A DNA stretch of 64,000 nucleotides from Streptomyces sp. HNM0574 (GCF_012726235.1 NZ_JAASAH010000001.1:62001-126000), one strand, 5' to 3'. Counted from the stretch's first letter, positions 45,534 through 54,564 are shown. The notes: generated by a model from the sequence alone, not told the origin. Translations and numbers: made by a program.

Positions 45534-46963
45534 GCGAGACCGCCACCCCGGAAGGCAGCACGGCGGCCGGCCCGCAGGAGGCGCGCCCGTCCATGGACTT
45601 CCACCCGCAGCCGCACGGCGGCACCCCCAAGCCGTGGGCCTTCCCCGCGCCCGAGCGCGGCACCCTGCCCAACGGCCTGACGCTGCTGCGCTGTCACCGT
45701 CCCGGGCAGCAGGTCGTCGCCGTCGAGGTCAGCCTGCTGGCCCCGCTGGACGCCGAGCCCGAGGGCCTCGACGGCGTCGCGACGATCATGGCGCGGGCGC
45801 TGTCGGAGGGCACGGACAAGCACGACGCCGAGGAGTTCGCGGCCGAGCTGGAGCGCTGCGGTGCCACGCTCGACGCGTACGCGGACCACCCGGGCGTCCG
45901 GGTCGCGCTGGAGGTTCCGGCCTCCCGGCTGACGAAGGCGCTCGGCCTGCTCGCCGACGCGCTGCGCGCCCCGGCCTTCCCCGAGGGCGAGATCGAGCGG
46001 CTGGTGAACAACCGCCTCGACGAGATCCCGCACGAGCTGGCCAACCCGGCCCGGCGCGCGGCCAAGGAGCTCTCCAAGGAGCTGTTCCCGGCCGGGGCGC
46101 GGATGTCCCGCCCGCGGCAGGGCACCGAGGAGACGGTCGCGCGGATCGACGCCGGGGCGGTGCGCGCCTTCTACCAGGCGCACGTCCGTCCCGGCACGGC
46201 GACGGCCGTGGTCGTCGGCGACTTCGACGGCATCGACCTGGACGCGGCGCTGGCCGACACCCTCGGCGCCTGGACGGGTTCGACGGCCGAGCCGCAGCGG
46301 CCGACGCCGATCACGTCCGACGACACCGGACGCGTCGTCATCGTCGACCGTCCCGGCTCCGTGCAGACGCAGCTGCTGATCGGCCGCACCGGCGCCGACC
46401 GGCACGAGCGGGTCTGGCCCGCGCAGGTGCTGGGCACCTACTGCCTCGGCGGCACCCTCACCTCCCGGCTGGACCGCGTGCTGCGCGAGGAGAAGGGCTA
46501 CACCTACGGCGTGCGCGCCTTCGGCCAGGTGCTGCGCTCGGCGCCGGACGGTTCGGGCGCCGCGCTGCTGGCGATCTCCGGCTCGGTGGCCACCGACGTC
46601 ACGGGTCCGGCGCTCGCCGACCTGTGGCAGGTGCTGCGGACGCTGGCGGCCGAGGGGCTCACGGACGACGAGCGGGACGTCGCGGTGCGGAACCTCGTGG
46701 GGGTCGCGCCGCTGAAGTACGAGACGGCGGCGGCCGTCGCCGGGACCCTCGCGGATCAGGTGGAACAGCACCTTCCGGACGATTTCCAGGGCGAGTTGTA
46801 CGCGCGGCTGGCGGAGACCGGCACGGTCGAGGCGACGGCGGCCGCCGTCAACGCCTTCCCGGCCGACCGGCTCGTCGCCGTCCTGGTCGGTGACGCCTCC
46901 CAGATCGCGGGCCCGGTAAGGGAGTTGGGGATCGGCGAGGTCAAGGTCGTCACCGGCAGCTGA
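45530..46963 (+). CDS. M16-family peptidase homologue, non-catalytic partner subunit
   Basis: A 477-residue protein. GTG at 45530 overlaps the previous stop. It shares the M16 fold (RGTLPNGLTLLRCHRPGQQVVAVEVSLLAPLD...), but at the zinc site it has LDGVATIMARALSEGTD in place of HxxEH, so it lacks the ligands. The substrate-binding motif REEKGYTYGVRAFGQ is present, as in the alpha/partner chain of two-subunit M16 peptidases. I expect a heterodimer with the preceding protein. It ends at a perfect hairpin. Confidence 0.92.
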   Translation: MSETATPEGSTAAGPQEARPSMDFHPQPHGGTPKPWAFPAPERGTLPNGLTLLRCHRPGQQVVAVEVSLLAPLDAEPEGLDGVATIMARALSEGTDKHDAEEFAAELERCGATLDAYADHPGVRVALEVPASRLTKALGLLADALRAPAFPEGEIERLVNNRLDEIPHELANPARRAAKELSKELFPAGARMSRPRQGTEETVARIDAGAVRAFYQAHVRPGTATAVVVGDFDGIDLDAALADTLGAWTGSTAEPQRPTPITSDDTGRVVIVDRPGSVQTQLLIGRTGADRHERVWPAQVLGTYCLGGTLTSRLDRVLREEKGYTYGVRAFGQVLRSAPDGSGAALLAISGSVATDVTGPALADLWQVLRTLAAEGLTDDERDVAVRNLVGVAPLKYETAAAVAGTLADQVEQHLPDDFQGELYARLAETGTVEATAAAVNAFPADRLVAVLVGDASQIAGPVRELGIGEVKVVTGS

Positions 46964-47031
46964 GCCGTTCCGGCGCCGCCCGGGGACACGGGCGGACGAA
47001 ACCGGACGTCTCGCCGGGCCTGAGCCCGGAG

Positions 47032-47069
47032 GGAAGCCCGGGGAGGTGGAGCTACCTCCCCGGGCTTCC
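47032..47069 (+). terminator. M16 operon terminator
   Basis: A perfect 16-bp stem (GGAAGCCCGGGGAGGT at 47032-47047 with 47054-47069), 6-nt loop. Confidence 0.88.
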
Positions 47070-47261
47070 GTTATGTCCGGCTCCGGCGGGCCGGGTCCGC
47101 CCGCGGTCCCAACGGGCCCGCATGAGCGCGAGTTGACCATATTTCGGGCCGCATGTCCGATTCGCCGGTGTGGCGAAGGTGACAGAATCCCCGATCTGTT
47201 TGGCGCGGCGGAGATGTCCCCTTTAGCGTCGCATCCGCTGTTCGCCAGAAGTGGCCGCGAC

Positions 47262-47478
47262 CGCGCGGGCACCGAACAGCCATCGCCGAGTCCCCGACGG
47301 CACGTGCGGAGCACCACCCGGTGCGACGGACGTCAGGGGAGCCGGGGACCCAACCGTCCTCCGCGCGCACGTGGCGCGGATCAGGGACCCCGGGGTGAAT
47401 CGGGCGGCCTCCTCGCGAGGCGGCCCGTAGGAGACCTTCCTGCTCCGAACCCGTCAGCTAACCCGGTAGGCGAGAGGG
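47262..47478 (+). ncRNA. ydaO/yuaA-type c-di-AMP riboswitch
   Basis: The leader has the pattern I recognise from actinobacterial ydaO RNAs: CGCCGAGTCCCCGACGG (about 47284-47300), GGGGAGCCGGGGACC (47336-47350), CCCCGGGGTGAATCGGGC (about 47388-47405), a hairpin around GGCCTCCTCGCGAGG, CCGTAGGAGACCT (47425-47437), and CCGTCAGCTAACCCGGTAGGCG (47451-47472). It is followed by the ribosome site of an M23 peptidase, a usual target in Streptomyces. Binding c-di-AMP turns such genes off. Boundaries are approximate. Confidence 0.85.
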
Positions 47479-47501
47479 AAGGAAAGGAGTCACGCCAGCT
47501 C

Positions 47502-48323
47502 ATGGCGTTCATCCGTGCCACCGGTAAGCACCGGCGTCCCACGCGTGTCCACCGCGGCAGCGCCAACGCCGCGGGAATAGCCGGGCTCGCCGCCGTCGGC
47601 GTCGTCGGCTCGCTCGCCAGCCCCGCTCTCGCCGCGACCGGTGAGAAGGCCGATGTCCACGAGACCGGTCTGACGCAGGCCATCGACATGGGCGGCTCGC
47701 TCGCGCAGCACGTCTCCGACCAGGCCGGCGAGCAGCAGGCCGCCGCCGAGCAGGCCAAGGCCGAGGCCGCGGCCAAGAAGAAGGCCGCCGAGGCCAAGGC
47801 CGAGGCGAAGAAGCGCGCCGAGGAGGCCCGGAAGAAGGCCGCCGAGAAGGCGAAGAAGGAGCGCGAGGCGAAGGAGCGCGCCGAGCGCGCCGCCGAGGCC
47901 AAGCGCGCCAAGCTGAACGCCTTCGTCTCCCCGATCGCGGGCAGCTACGTCTCCACCGGCTACCAGGCGTCCAGCGGACTGTGGTCCTCCGGCAGCCACA
48001 CCGGCATCGACTTCCACGCGGGCATCGGCACCTCGGTCCGGTCCGTCGCCGCGGGCGAGGTCGTCGAGGCGGGCAACGGCGGCGCGTACGGCAACAACGT
48101 CGTCATCAAGCACAACGACGGCACGTACACCCAGTACGGCCACCTGTCGTCGATCGAGGTGTCCGTCGGCCAGTCCGTCACCTCGGGCCAGGAGATCGCG
48201 CTCTCCGGCAACACCGGCAACACCACGGGCCCGCACCTGCACTTCGAGGCCCGCACCGGCGCCGACTACGGCTCCGACATCGACCCGGTCTCGTACCTGC
48301 GCCAGCACGGCGTCAACGTCTGA
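47502..48323 (+). CDS. M23 family peptidase (LytM-like cell-wall hydrolase)
   Basis: A 273-residue exported protein. ATG at 47502 follows AAAGGAG. A basic N-region and hydrophobic segment (AGIAGLAAVGVVGSLASPALA, cleavage after about residue 45) form a signal peptide. Residues 70-140 are a Lys/Ala/Glu-rich coiled coil. The LytM domain (about 150-270) has SPIAGSYVSTGYQ, the zinc ligands His in SHTGIDFHA and the HLHFEA pair, and IKHNDGTYTQYGHLS. It should cut peptidoglycan cross-links outside the membrane. Expression is controlled by the c-di-AMP riboswitch upstream. The domain arrangement is like the coiled-coil M23 activators of division and growth. Confidence 0.93.
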   Translation: MAFIRATGKHRRPTRVHRGSANAAGIAGLAAVGVVGSLASPALAATGEKADVHETGLTQAIDMGGSLAQHVSDQAGEQQAAAEQAKAEAAAKKKAAEAKAEAKKRAEEARKKAAEKAKKEREAKERAERAAEAKRAKLNAFVSPIAGSYVSTGYQASSGLWSSGSHTGIDFHAGIGTSVRSVAAGEVVEAGNGGAYGNNVVIKHNDGTYTQYGHLSSIEVSVGQSVTSGQEIALSGNTGNTTGPHLHFEARTGADYGSDIDPVSYLRQHGVNV

Positions 48324-48346
48324 CACCGGGTCCGCACCCGCACGTC

Positions 48347-48397
48347 CACGCAGCAGACCCCCGGCCGGAATTCTCCGGACCGGGGGTCTGCTGCGTG
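48347..48397. terminator. Shared terminator, M23 gene and ptsH
   Basis: A perfect 18-bp stem (CACGCAGCAGACCCCCGG at 48347-48364 with 48380-48397) encloses a second small CCGGA/TCCGG stem. The flanking genes converge on it. Confidence 0.9.
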
Positions 48398-48419
48398 CGT
48401 CGCCCGAGGCGGGACCGTC

Positions 48420-48710
48420 TCAGACGGTCTCCGGGAGCTCCTCCAGCCCCTCGGCGACCAGCTTCGCCAGGCGGTCGAGGGCGGCGCCCGCCTCGTCCGC
48501 GTTCTCGGCCTCGGATGCCAGCACGATCTCCTCGCCGCCCTCGGCGCCGAGCCCCAGCACGCCCAGCATGGAGGCGGCGTTGACGGGGTTGCCGTCGCCC
48601 TTGCGGACGGTGACGGGGACGCCGGCCGCTGCGGCGGCCCGGCAGAAGATCGAGGCGGGGCGGGCGTGCAGCCCCTCGGCCCAGCCGATGGTGACGCGGC
48701 GCTCAACCAT
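48420..48710 (-). CDS. ptsH: Phosphocarrier protein HPr
   Basis: A 96-residue protein with His15 in the active-site motif GLHARPAS. It accepts phosphate from enzyme I and passes it to sugar-specific enzymes II. The stretch VNAASMLGVLGLGAEGG around the usual Ser46 has Ser47 in NAASMLGVL, though HPr kinase is generally absent from actinobacteria. ATG at 48710 gives the typical start MVERRVTIGW. ptsI and the enzyme II genes are not next to it; in S. coelicolor ptsH is likewise separate. Confidence 0.96.
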   Translation of the reverse strand: MVERRVTIGWAEGLHARPASIFCRAAAAAGVPVTVRKGDGNPVNAASMLGVLGLGAEGGEEIVLASEAENADEAGAALDRLAKLVAEGLEELPETV

Positions 48711-48910
48711 GGTGTTGCCCTTCGAGTCGTTCCAAGTCAGTCATGACGGTTGTCTAGACCAGTTTGGCATGCGGGTCCCCGTGGTCTCCAGGGACCGGCG
48801 GACACCCACACCCTGCACCGGAGCGGACGCGCCGGGCGAGCGCCGTTCGCATTCCGGACCGCCCGCCGGGGCATCCCCGCGCGACCGGCGCGAGGCGGCG
48901 CCGACGGCCT

Positions 48911-48922
48911 TACGCTGGGCGC
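48911..48922 (+). promoter_or_regulatory. Leaderless-type -10 element for the pat gene
   Basis: TACGCT (48911-48916) is followed by 6 nt and ATG 48923. No Shine-Dalgarno sequence is present. Confidence 0.5.
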
Positions 48923-51910
48923 ATGCGGACCCCGGAGGAGCGTGCCTATCCCACCCACTGGGAAGCCGACGTCGTCCTGCGCGACGGAGGCACGGCGCGG
49001 ATCAGGCCGATCGCCGAGGACGACGCCGAGCGGCTCGTCAGCTTCTACGAACAGGTCTCGGACGAGTCGAAGTACTACCGCTTCTTCGCGCCCTACCCCC
49101 GCCTCTCCGACCGCGACGTCCGCCGCTTCACGCAGCACGACTACGTCGACCGCGTCGGCCTCGCGGCCACCGTCGGCGGCGAGTTCATCGCCACCGTCCG
49201 CTACGACCGGATCGACGCCACGGGCCGCCCCGCGCACTCCCCGCCCGGCGCCGCCGAGCGGCTGGGCCGGCACCACGGGCAGGGCGCGGCGGCCGGGCTC
49301 GACGACGTCGCCGGGGTCGCGGACGAGGCCGAGGTCGCCTTCCTCGTCCGCGACGACCACCAGGGCCGCGGCGTCGCCTCGGCGCTCCTGGAGCACATCG
49401 CCGCCGTCGCCAGGGAACGCGGCATCCGCCGCTTCACCGCCGAGGTGCTCCCCGCCAACAGCAAGATGATCAAGGTCTTCACGGACGCGGGCTACTCCCA
49501 GAAGCGCAGCTTCGAGGACGGCTCGGTGCACCTCACCTTCGACCTCGAACCCACCGAGCGCTCCCTCGCCGTCATGCGCGCCCGCGAACAGCGCGCCGAG
49601 GGCCGCTCCGTACGGCGGCTGCTCGCCCCCGGCTCGATCGCCGTCGTCGGCGCGGGCCGGGAACCGGGCGGGACCGGCCGCACCGTCCTGGAGAACCTCG
49701 GCGCCGGCGGCTTCACCGGGCGCCGCTACGCCGTCAACTCCGCGCTGGGCGAGGGCGGTTCCGAGATCGCGGGCGTGCCCGCGCACCGCTCCGTGCGCGA
49801 GGTGCCCGAGCCCGTCGACATCGCCGTCGTCGCGGTGCCCGCCGCGCAGGTCACCGGCGTCGTGCGGGAGTGCGGCGAGCGCGGGGTGCAGGGGCTGGTC
49901 GTCCTCTCCGCCGGGTTCGGGCGGGACGAGCAGCGCGAACTCGTCCGGCTGGCCCGCTCCTACGGGATGCGGCTGCTCGGCCCCGACGCCTTCGGGATCA
50001 TGAACACCGCCCCGGACGTACGCCTCAACGCCACCCCGTCACCGGCCATGCCGCCCGCGGGACGGATCGGGCTGTTCACCCAGTCCGGCGCCATCGGCAT
50101 CGCCCTCCTCGACGGGCTGCACGCACGTGGTGCCGGTCTGTCCACCTTCGTCTCGGCGGGCAACCGCGCCGACGTCTCCGGCAACGACGTCCTCCAGTTC
50201 TGGGACGAGGACCCGGAGACCGACGTCGCCCTGCTCTACCTCGAATCCATCGGCAACCCGCGCAAGTTCACCCGGCTCGCGAAGCGGACGGCGGCCCGCA
50301 AGCCCGTCGTCGTGGTCAAGGGCTCCCGGCACAGCGGCAGCGCCCCGCCGCCGGGGCACGCGGCGCCCGCCTCGCGCACCCCCGTCGCCACCGTGACCTC
50401 GCTGCTGCGGCAGGCGGGCGTCGTCATGGTCGACACCGTCACCGAGATGCTCGATGCCGCGGCCCTGCTCGCCGCGCAGCCGCTGCCCGCCGGACGCCGC
50501 ACCGCCGTCCTCGGCAACGCCGTCTCGCTCGGCTTCCTCACCTACGACGCCTGCCTCTCGGACGGGCTCCGCCCCCGCCCCGTCACCGACCTCACCACCG
50601 AGGCAGGGCCCGAGGACTTCCGGCGGGCCGTCTCCGCGGCGCTGGCCGACCCCGGCACGGACGCCGTCGTCGTCACCGTCATCCCCTGGGTGGGCACCAC
50701 CCCCGTCGAGGAACTGGCCGACGCGCTGCGCTCCGCGAGCGAGGGCGCGGAGAAGCCCGTCACCGTCGTCCACCTCGCGATGGAGGGGCTGGAGACGGCG
50801 CTGGCAGCACGCGGCGTCCCCGCGTACCCGGCGCCGGAGCGCGCCGTACGCGCCCTCTCCCGCGCCGCGCGCTACGGCAGCTGGCGGCGGGAGGCGCGGA
50901 ACCCGGGCCGCGTCCCGGAGTTCGACGTGGACGAGCGGGCCGCCGCCGCCCTGCTGGCCCGCGCCACCGAGGCCGGCGCGGACGGCTACGCCGGGGACGC
51001 TCCCGGCACCCCCGCCGCACAGCCCGCGCACGCCGACGACGACCGCACCGCCGACGACCGCCCCGAGGTCCCCGACCACCCCGAGCCCGAGCACCCCGAA
51101 CCCGGCCACCCCGGCGTCGAGGGCGTCCCGCCCGGCGCCCCCGCCGGCTCGGCCGTGCCGCCCGCCGGCGCGCGCGAGGCGCGGCCGACCACGCTGTCCT
51201 CCGAGGTCAGCGGCCGGTACCGGAGCTTCCCGCTGAACGCGGCCGACACCGCCTCGCTGCTGGCCGGCTACGGCATCGACGTCCAGCCCGTCAGCCCCGC
51301 GCCCACCGCCGACGCCGCAGCCGAGGCGGCCCGCGGCTTCGGCTACCCGGTGGCGCTCAAGACCACGGCCCCGCACCTGCGGCACCGGGCCGACCTCGGC
51401 GGCGTACGCCTGGACATCGCCGGGGAGAACGAGCTGCGCCGCGCCTTCGCCGAGCTCACCGCGGCTCTCGGTGCGCCGCGCGAGCTGCGGCCCGTCGTGC
51501 AGCCGATGGCGCCGCGCGGCGTGGACACCGTGGTGCGCGCCGCCTTCGACCCGGCCATCGGCGCCGTCCTCTCCTTCGGCCTCGCGGGACCGCCCTCGGA
51601 GCTGCTGGGCGACACCGGGCACCGGCTCGTGCCCGTCACCGACCGGGAGGCCGCCGAGCTGATCCGGACGATCAGGACCGCGCCCATCCTCTTCGGCTGG
51701 CGCGGCGCCCAGCCCGTCGACACCGCCGCGCTGGAGAACCTGCTGCTGCGGGTCTCCCGGCTGCTCGACGACCACGTCGAGATCGTCGCCGTCGACCTCG
51801 AACCCGTCGTGGTGGCCCCGCGCGGGCTCGCCGTCCTCGGGGCCACCGTCCGGGTCGCCGAGCCGCCGCCGCTGACCGAACCGGGGGCGCGGCGGCTGCC
51901 CGCGTACTGA
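48923..51910 (+). CDS. pat: Protein lysine acetyltransferase fused to NDP-forming acyl-CoA synthetase-like domains (SlPatA type)
   Basis: A 995-residue protein. ATG at 48923 gives MRTPEERAYPTHW. The GNAT domain comes first (about 23-210; RIRPIAEDDAERLVSFYEQVS and acetyl-CoA loop DDHQGRGVASALL at 145-156). It is followed by the CoA-binding domain (about 230-330), succinyl-CoA-ligase-like domains with IGLFTQSGAIGIALLDGLHARG, and a C-terminal ATP-grasp subdomain (from about 770). The conserved catalytic histidine region is not clear, suggesting a sensor role. The order is the reverse of enterobacterial Pat. In S. lividans such a protein acetylates acyl-CoA synthetases. A Pro/Glu/Asp/His-rich linker (about 700-755), collagen-like in places, separates the last domain. 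A loop near residues 100-131 looks longer than in homologues I remember. Confidence 0.92.
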   Translation: MRTPEERAYPTHWEADVVLRDGGTARIRPIAEDDAERLVSFYEQVSDESKYYRFFAPYPRLSDRDVRRFTQHDYVDRVGLAATVGGEFIATVRYDRIDATGRPAHSPPGAAERLGRHHGQGAAAGLDDVAGVADEAEVAFLVRDDHQGRGVASALLEHIAAVARERGIRRFTAEVLPANSKMIKVFTDAGYSQKRSFEDGSVHLTFDLEPTERSLAVMRAREQRAEGRSVRRLLAPGSIAVVGAGREPGGTGRTVLENLGAGGFTGRRYAVNSALGEGGSEIAGVPAHRSVREVPEPVDIAVVAVPAAQVTGVVRECGERGVQGLVVLSAGFGRDEQRELVRLARSYGMRLLGPDAFGIMNTAPDVRLNATPSPAMPPAGRIGLFTQSGAIGIALLDGLHARGAGLSTFVSAGNRADVSGNDVLQFWDEDPETDVALLYLESIGNPRKFTRLAKRTAARKPVVVVKGSRHSGSAPPPGHAAPASRTPVATVTSLLRQAGVVMVDTVTEMLDAAALLAAQPLPAGRRTAVLGNAVSLGFLTYDACLSDGLRPRPVTDLTTEAGPEDFRRAVSAALADPGTDAVVVTVIPWVGTTPVEELADALRSASEGAEKPVTVVHLAMEGLETALAARGVPAYPAPERAVRALSRAARYGSWRREARNPGRVPEFDVDERAAAALLARATEAGADGYAGDAPGTPAAQPAHADDDRTADDRPEVPDHPEPEHPEPGHPGVEGVPPGAPAGSAVPPAGAREARPTTLSSEVSGRYRSFPLNAADTASLLAGYGIDVQPVSPAPTADAAAEAARGFGYPVALKTTAPHLRHRADLGGVRLDIAGENELRRAFAELTAALGAPRELRPVVQPMAPRGVDTVVRAAFDPAIGAVLSFGLAGPPSELLGDTGHRLVPVTDREAAELIRTIRTAPILFGWRGAQPVDTAALENLLLRVSRLLDDHVEIVAVDLEPVVVAPRGLAVLGATVRVAEPPPLTEPGARRLPAY

Positions 51911-51958
51911 GCGCGGGCGGGGTGCGGACGGGCGGCCATCAGGTGCGCCCGGTCCCCG

Positions 51959-51971
51959 TAGGATGGAGTCC
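51959..51971 (+). promoter_or_regulatory. Leaderless-type -10 element for the DUF5998 gene
   Basis: TAGGAT (51959-51964) is followed by 7 nt and ATG 51972. Confidence 0.5.
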
Positions 51972-52571
51972 ATGGCGAAGACCGGCACGACGACGCAGGG
52001 ACTGCGTGAGGCGATCGAGCGCAGTGGCTATTACCCGGCCCTCGTGGCTGAGGCTGTCGAGGCGGCCGTGGGCGGCGAGCCCGTGGTCTCGTACCTCGTC
52101 CACCAGGAGACGACCTTCGACTCCAACGAAGTGCGGCGCCACGTCACGGTCCTCGTCCTCACCGGCACCCGCTTCATCGTCAGCCACACCGACGAGCAGC
52201 CCGCCGACGGCACCTCGCCCTCGCCGTACGCGACGACGTCCAGCGAGTCCGTGAAGCTCGGCACCATCTCCTCGGTGGTGCTCTCCCGCGTGGTCGCCAA
52301 CCCCGAGTCGTACACCCCCGGCACCCTGCCCCGCGAGGTCGTGCTGACCATCGGCTGGGGCGCCGTCTCCCGCCTCGACATGGAGCCCGCCACCTGCGGC
52401 GACCCCAACTGCGAGGCCGACCACGGCTACACGGGCTCGGCCACCGCCGACGACCTCTCGCTCCGCGTCAGCGAGGCGGCCGACGGCCCGGACACCGTCC
52501 GCCAGACACTCACCTTCGCGCAGGCCCTGTCCGAGGCCACCGCGAAGACCCCGGCGGGACCGGCCCGGTGA
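51972..52571 (+). CDS. DUF5998 family protein
   Basis: A 199-residue actinobacterial protein. ATG at 51972 gives MAKTGTTTQGLREAIERSGYYPALVAEAVEAAV, the start I recall for this family; an ATG 9 nt upstream is an alternative. It continues with YLVHQETTFDSNEVRRHVTVLVLTGTRFIVSHTDE, a strand-rich segment, and CGDPNCEADHGYTG, a possible metal-binding loop. No function is known to me. It overlaps the next gene by 4 nt, so they are translationally coupled. Confidence 0.85.
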   Translation: MAKTGTTTQGLREAIERSGYYPALVAEAVEAAVGGEPVVSYLVHQETTFDSNEVRRHVTVLVLTGTRFIVSHTDEQPADGTSPSPYATTSSESVKLGTISSVVLSRVVANPESYTPGTLPREVVLTIGWGAVSRLDMEPATCGDPNCEADHGYTGSATADDLSLRVSEAADGPDTVRQTLTFAQALSEATAKTPAGPAR

Positions 52572-53761
52572 GCGCTCACCTCGCGCAGTACGCGGGCGAG
52601 CCCGCCCCGCTGGAGCCGGGCACCGCGCCCGTACCCCGCTACGGCCAGGGCTCCCTCGCCGACCTGCTGCCCGCGATCACCGCGGGCCAGGGCGTCCCCG
52701 GCATGGACACCGGCTTCGCGCTCGAACCGGCCGACCGCGCCTGCGTGTTCCTCGTCGACGGGATGGGCTGGGAGGCGCTGCGCGCGCACCCGCAGGAGGC
52801 GCCGTTCCTGAACTCGCTGCTGGCGACCTCGTCCAACGGCACGGGCCTGCCCATCACCTCCGGCTTCCCCTCCACCACGGCGACCTCGCTCGCCTCCGTC
52901 GGCACCGGCCTCACCCCCGGCGTGCACGGCCTGCCCGGGTACACCGCGCTCGACCCGCACACCGGGCAGCTGATGAACCAGCTGCGCTGGCGCCCCTGGA
53001 CCGACCCGCACGCCTGGCAGCCGTACCCCACCGTCTTCCAGCGCGCCGACGCCGCGGGCATCGCCACCTGCCAGGTCTCCGCACCGCACTTCGAGCAGAC
53101 CCCGCTGACGAAGATCGCCCTCTCCGGCGGCACCTTCCACGGCAGGCTCTCCGCCGAGGAACGGATGGACCTCGCCGCCGAACGCCTCTCCGCCGGCGAC
53201 CGCTCCCTCGTCTACACCTACTACGCCGAACTCGACGGCAACGGCCACCGGTACGGCATGGACTCCGACGCCTGGCGCGGCCAGCTGATGTACGTCGACC
53301 GGCTCGCGCAGCGCCTCGCCGAGCAGCTGCCGCCCCGCTCGGCGCTCTACATCACCGCCGACCACGGCATGGTCGACGTCCCCGACACCCCCGAGGCCCG
53401 CTTCGACGTCGACGAGGACTGGGAGCTGAGCGCCGGGCTCGCGCAGCTCGGCGGCGAGGGCCGGATGCGGCACGTGTACGCGGTGCCGGGCGCCGCGAGC
53501 GACCTGTACACGGTCTGGCGCGAGGTGCTGGCCGACCAGGCGTGGGTGGCCACCCGCGAAGAGGCCCTGGCCCTGGGCTGGTTCGGGCCGACGGTCGACG
53601 ACCGGGTACGCGCCCGGCTGGGCGACGTCGTCGCCGCGATGACGGGGAACTCCGCGGTCATCGCCACCGAGCGGGAGCCCAACGAGTCCGCGCTGATCGG
53701 CATGCACGGTTCCGCGACCTCGGCGGAGCAGCTCGTTCCGCTGCTTGAGGTCCGTACCTGA
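52568..53761 (+). CDS. Alkaline phosphatase superfamily protein (nucleotide pyrophosphatase/phosphodiesterase-like)
   Basis: A 397-residue protein. GTG at 52568 overlaps the DUF5998 stop (GTGA). The metal sites of the NPP-type fold are visible: VFLVDGMGWEAL (first Asp), the nucleophile in FPSTTATSLASVGTG (Thr/Ser), ELDGNGHRYGMDS (Asp/His), ITADHGMVDVP (Asp-His pair) and a last His in IGMHGS. It should hydrolyse a phosphodiester or phosphonate-type substrate with two zinc ions. No signal peptide is seen, so it is probably cytoplasmic. Its partner DUF5998 has no known link. Confidence 0.88.
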   Translation: MSAHLAQYAGEPAPLEPGTAPVPRYGQGSLADLLPAITAGQGVPGMDTGFALEPADRACVFLVDGMGWEALRAHPQEAPFLNSLLATSSNGTGLPITSGFPSTTATSLASVGTGLTPGVHGLPGYTALDPHTGQLMNQLRWRPWTDPHAWQPYPTVFQRADAAGIATCQVSAPHFEQTPLTKIALSGGTFHGRLSAEERMDLAAERLSAGDRSLVYTYYAELDGNGHRYGMDSDAWRGQLMYVDRLAQRLAEQLPPRSALYITADHGMVDVPDTPEARFDVDEDWELSAGLAQLGGEGRMRHVYAVPGAASDLYTVWREVLADQAWVATREEALALGWFGPTVDDRVRARLGDVVAAMTGNSAVIATEREPNESALIGMHGSATSAEQLVPLLEVRT

Positions 53762-53856
53762 GCGCACGTCCCCGCCCCGCGCACCCGGGGTACGCACGTC
53801 CTGCGCCCGCCCGTCCGCACGGGGTGGGCACGCTGTCACGAAAGGCCGAAGTCCCC

Positions 53857-54564
53857 ATGTCAGAGCTGGTGTTCTTCTCGGGAACCATGGACTGCGGCAA
53901 GAGCACCCTCGCGCTCCAGATCGAGCACAACCGTTCGGCCCGCGGCCTCTCGGGCGTGATCTTCACGCGCAACGACCGCGCGGGGGAGGGGCGGCTCTCC
54001 TCGCGGCTGGGGCTGGTCACGGAGGCGGTGGAGACGGAGGACGGCTTCGACTTCCACCTGCACGTGGTCAAGCACCTCACGGCCGGCGGCCGCACCGACT
54101 ACGTCATCGTCGACGAGGCCCAGTTCCTGGAGCCGGAGCAGGTCGACCAACTCGCCCGGATCGTCGACGACTTGGGCATGGACGTCTTCGCCTTCGGCAT
54201 CACCACCGACTTCCGCACCAAGCTCTTCCCCGGCTCGCAGCGGCTGATGGAGCTCGCCGACCGGATCGAGGTCCTCCAGGTCGAGGCGCTGTGCTGGTGC
54301 GGCGCCCGTGCCACGCACAACGCGCGCACCGTCGGCGGCCGGATGATCGTCGAGGGCGCCCAGGTCGTCGTCGGCGACGTCGGCCGTCCCGCGGCCGAGG
54401 TGGGCTACGAGGTGCTGTGCCGCCGTCACCACCGCAGGCGGCTGACGGCCGCGAGCGCCGGCGCGGGCGCGCTGTCGCCCGACGTCCTCCCCGTCGACGC
54501 GGCGCAGCCCCCGGCCGAGCGGCCCCAAGTCCCCGGCGCGCGCGCCGAGTTCCCCGGCGCCTGA
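53857..54564 (+). CDS. tdk: Thymidine kinase (class II)
   Basis: A 235-residue enzyme of the type II zinc-containing family. ATG at 53857 gives MSELVFFSGTMDCGKSTLALQ with the P loop at residues 8-17. The Walker B-like motif is VIVDEAQFLEP. The lasso domain has a zinc site: CWCGARATHNAR (two Cys) and CRRHH. It phosphorylates thymidine for salvage. The last 40 residues are Pro/Ala-rich and probably variable. Confidence 0.94.
   Translation: MSELVFFSGTMDCGKSTLALQIEHNRSARGLSGVIFTRNDRAGEGRLSSRLGLVTEAVETEDGFDFHLHVVKHLTAGGRTDYVIVDEAQFLEPEQVDQLARIVDDLGMDVFAFGITTDFRTKLFPGSQRLMELADRIEVLQVEALCWCGARATHNARTVGGRMIVEGAQVVVGDVGRPAAEVGYEVLCRRHHRRRLTAASAGAGALSPDVLPVDAAQPPAERPQVPGARAEFPGA

Larger units (their letters stand above)
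46964..47501. other. M16 terminator to M23 gene: long riboswitch leader
   Basis: This 538-nt gap contains the M16 terminator, a promoter zone (TTGACC at 47133-47138) and the c-di-AMP riboswitch described separately. Confidence 0.75.

Noticed and set aside
47133..47186. Promoter TTGACC with a -10 near CATGTC or CAGAAT before the riboswitch
   Set aside because: Spacing and -10 sequence fit poorly, so I did not call a specific promoter.
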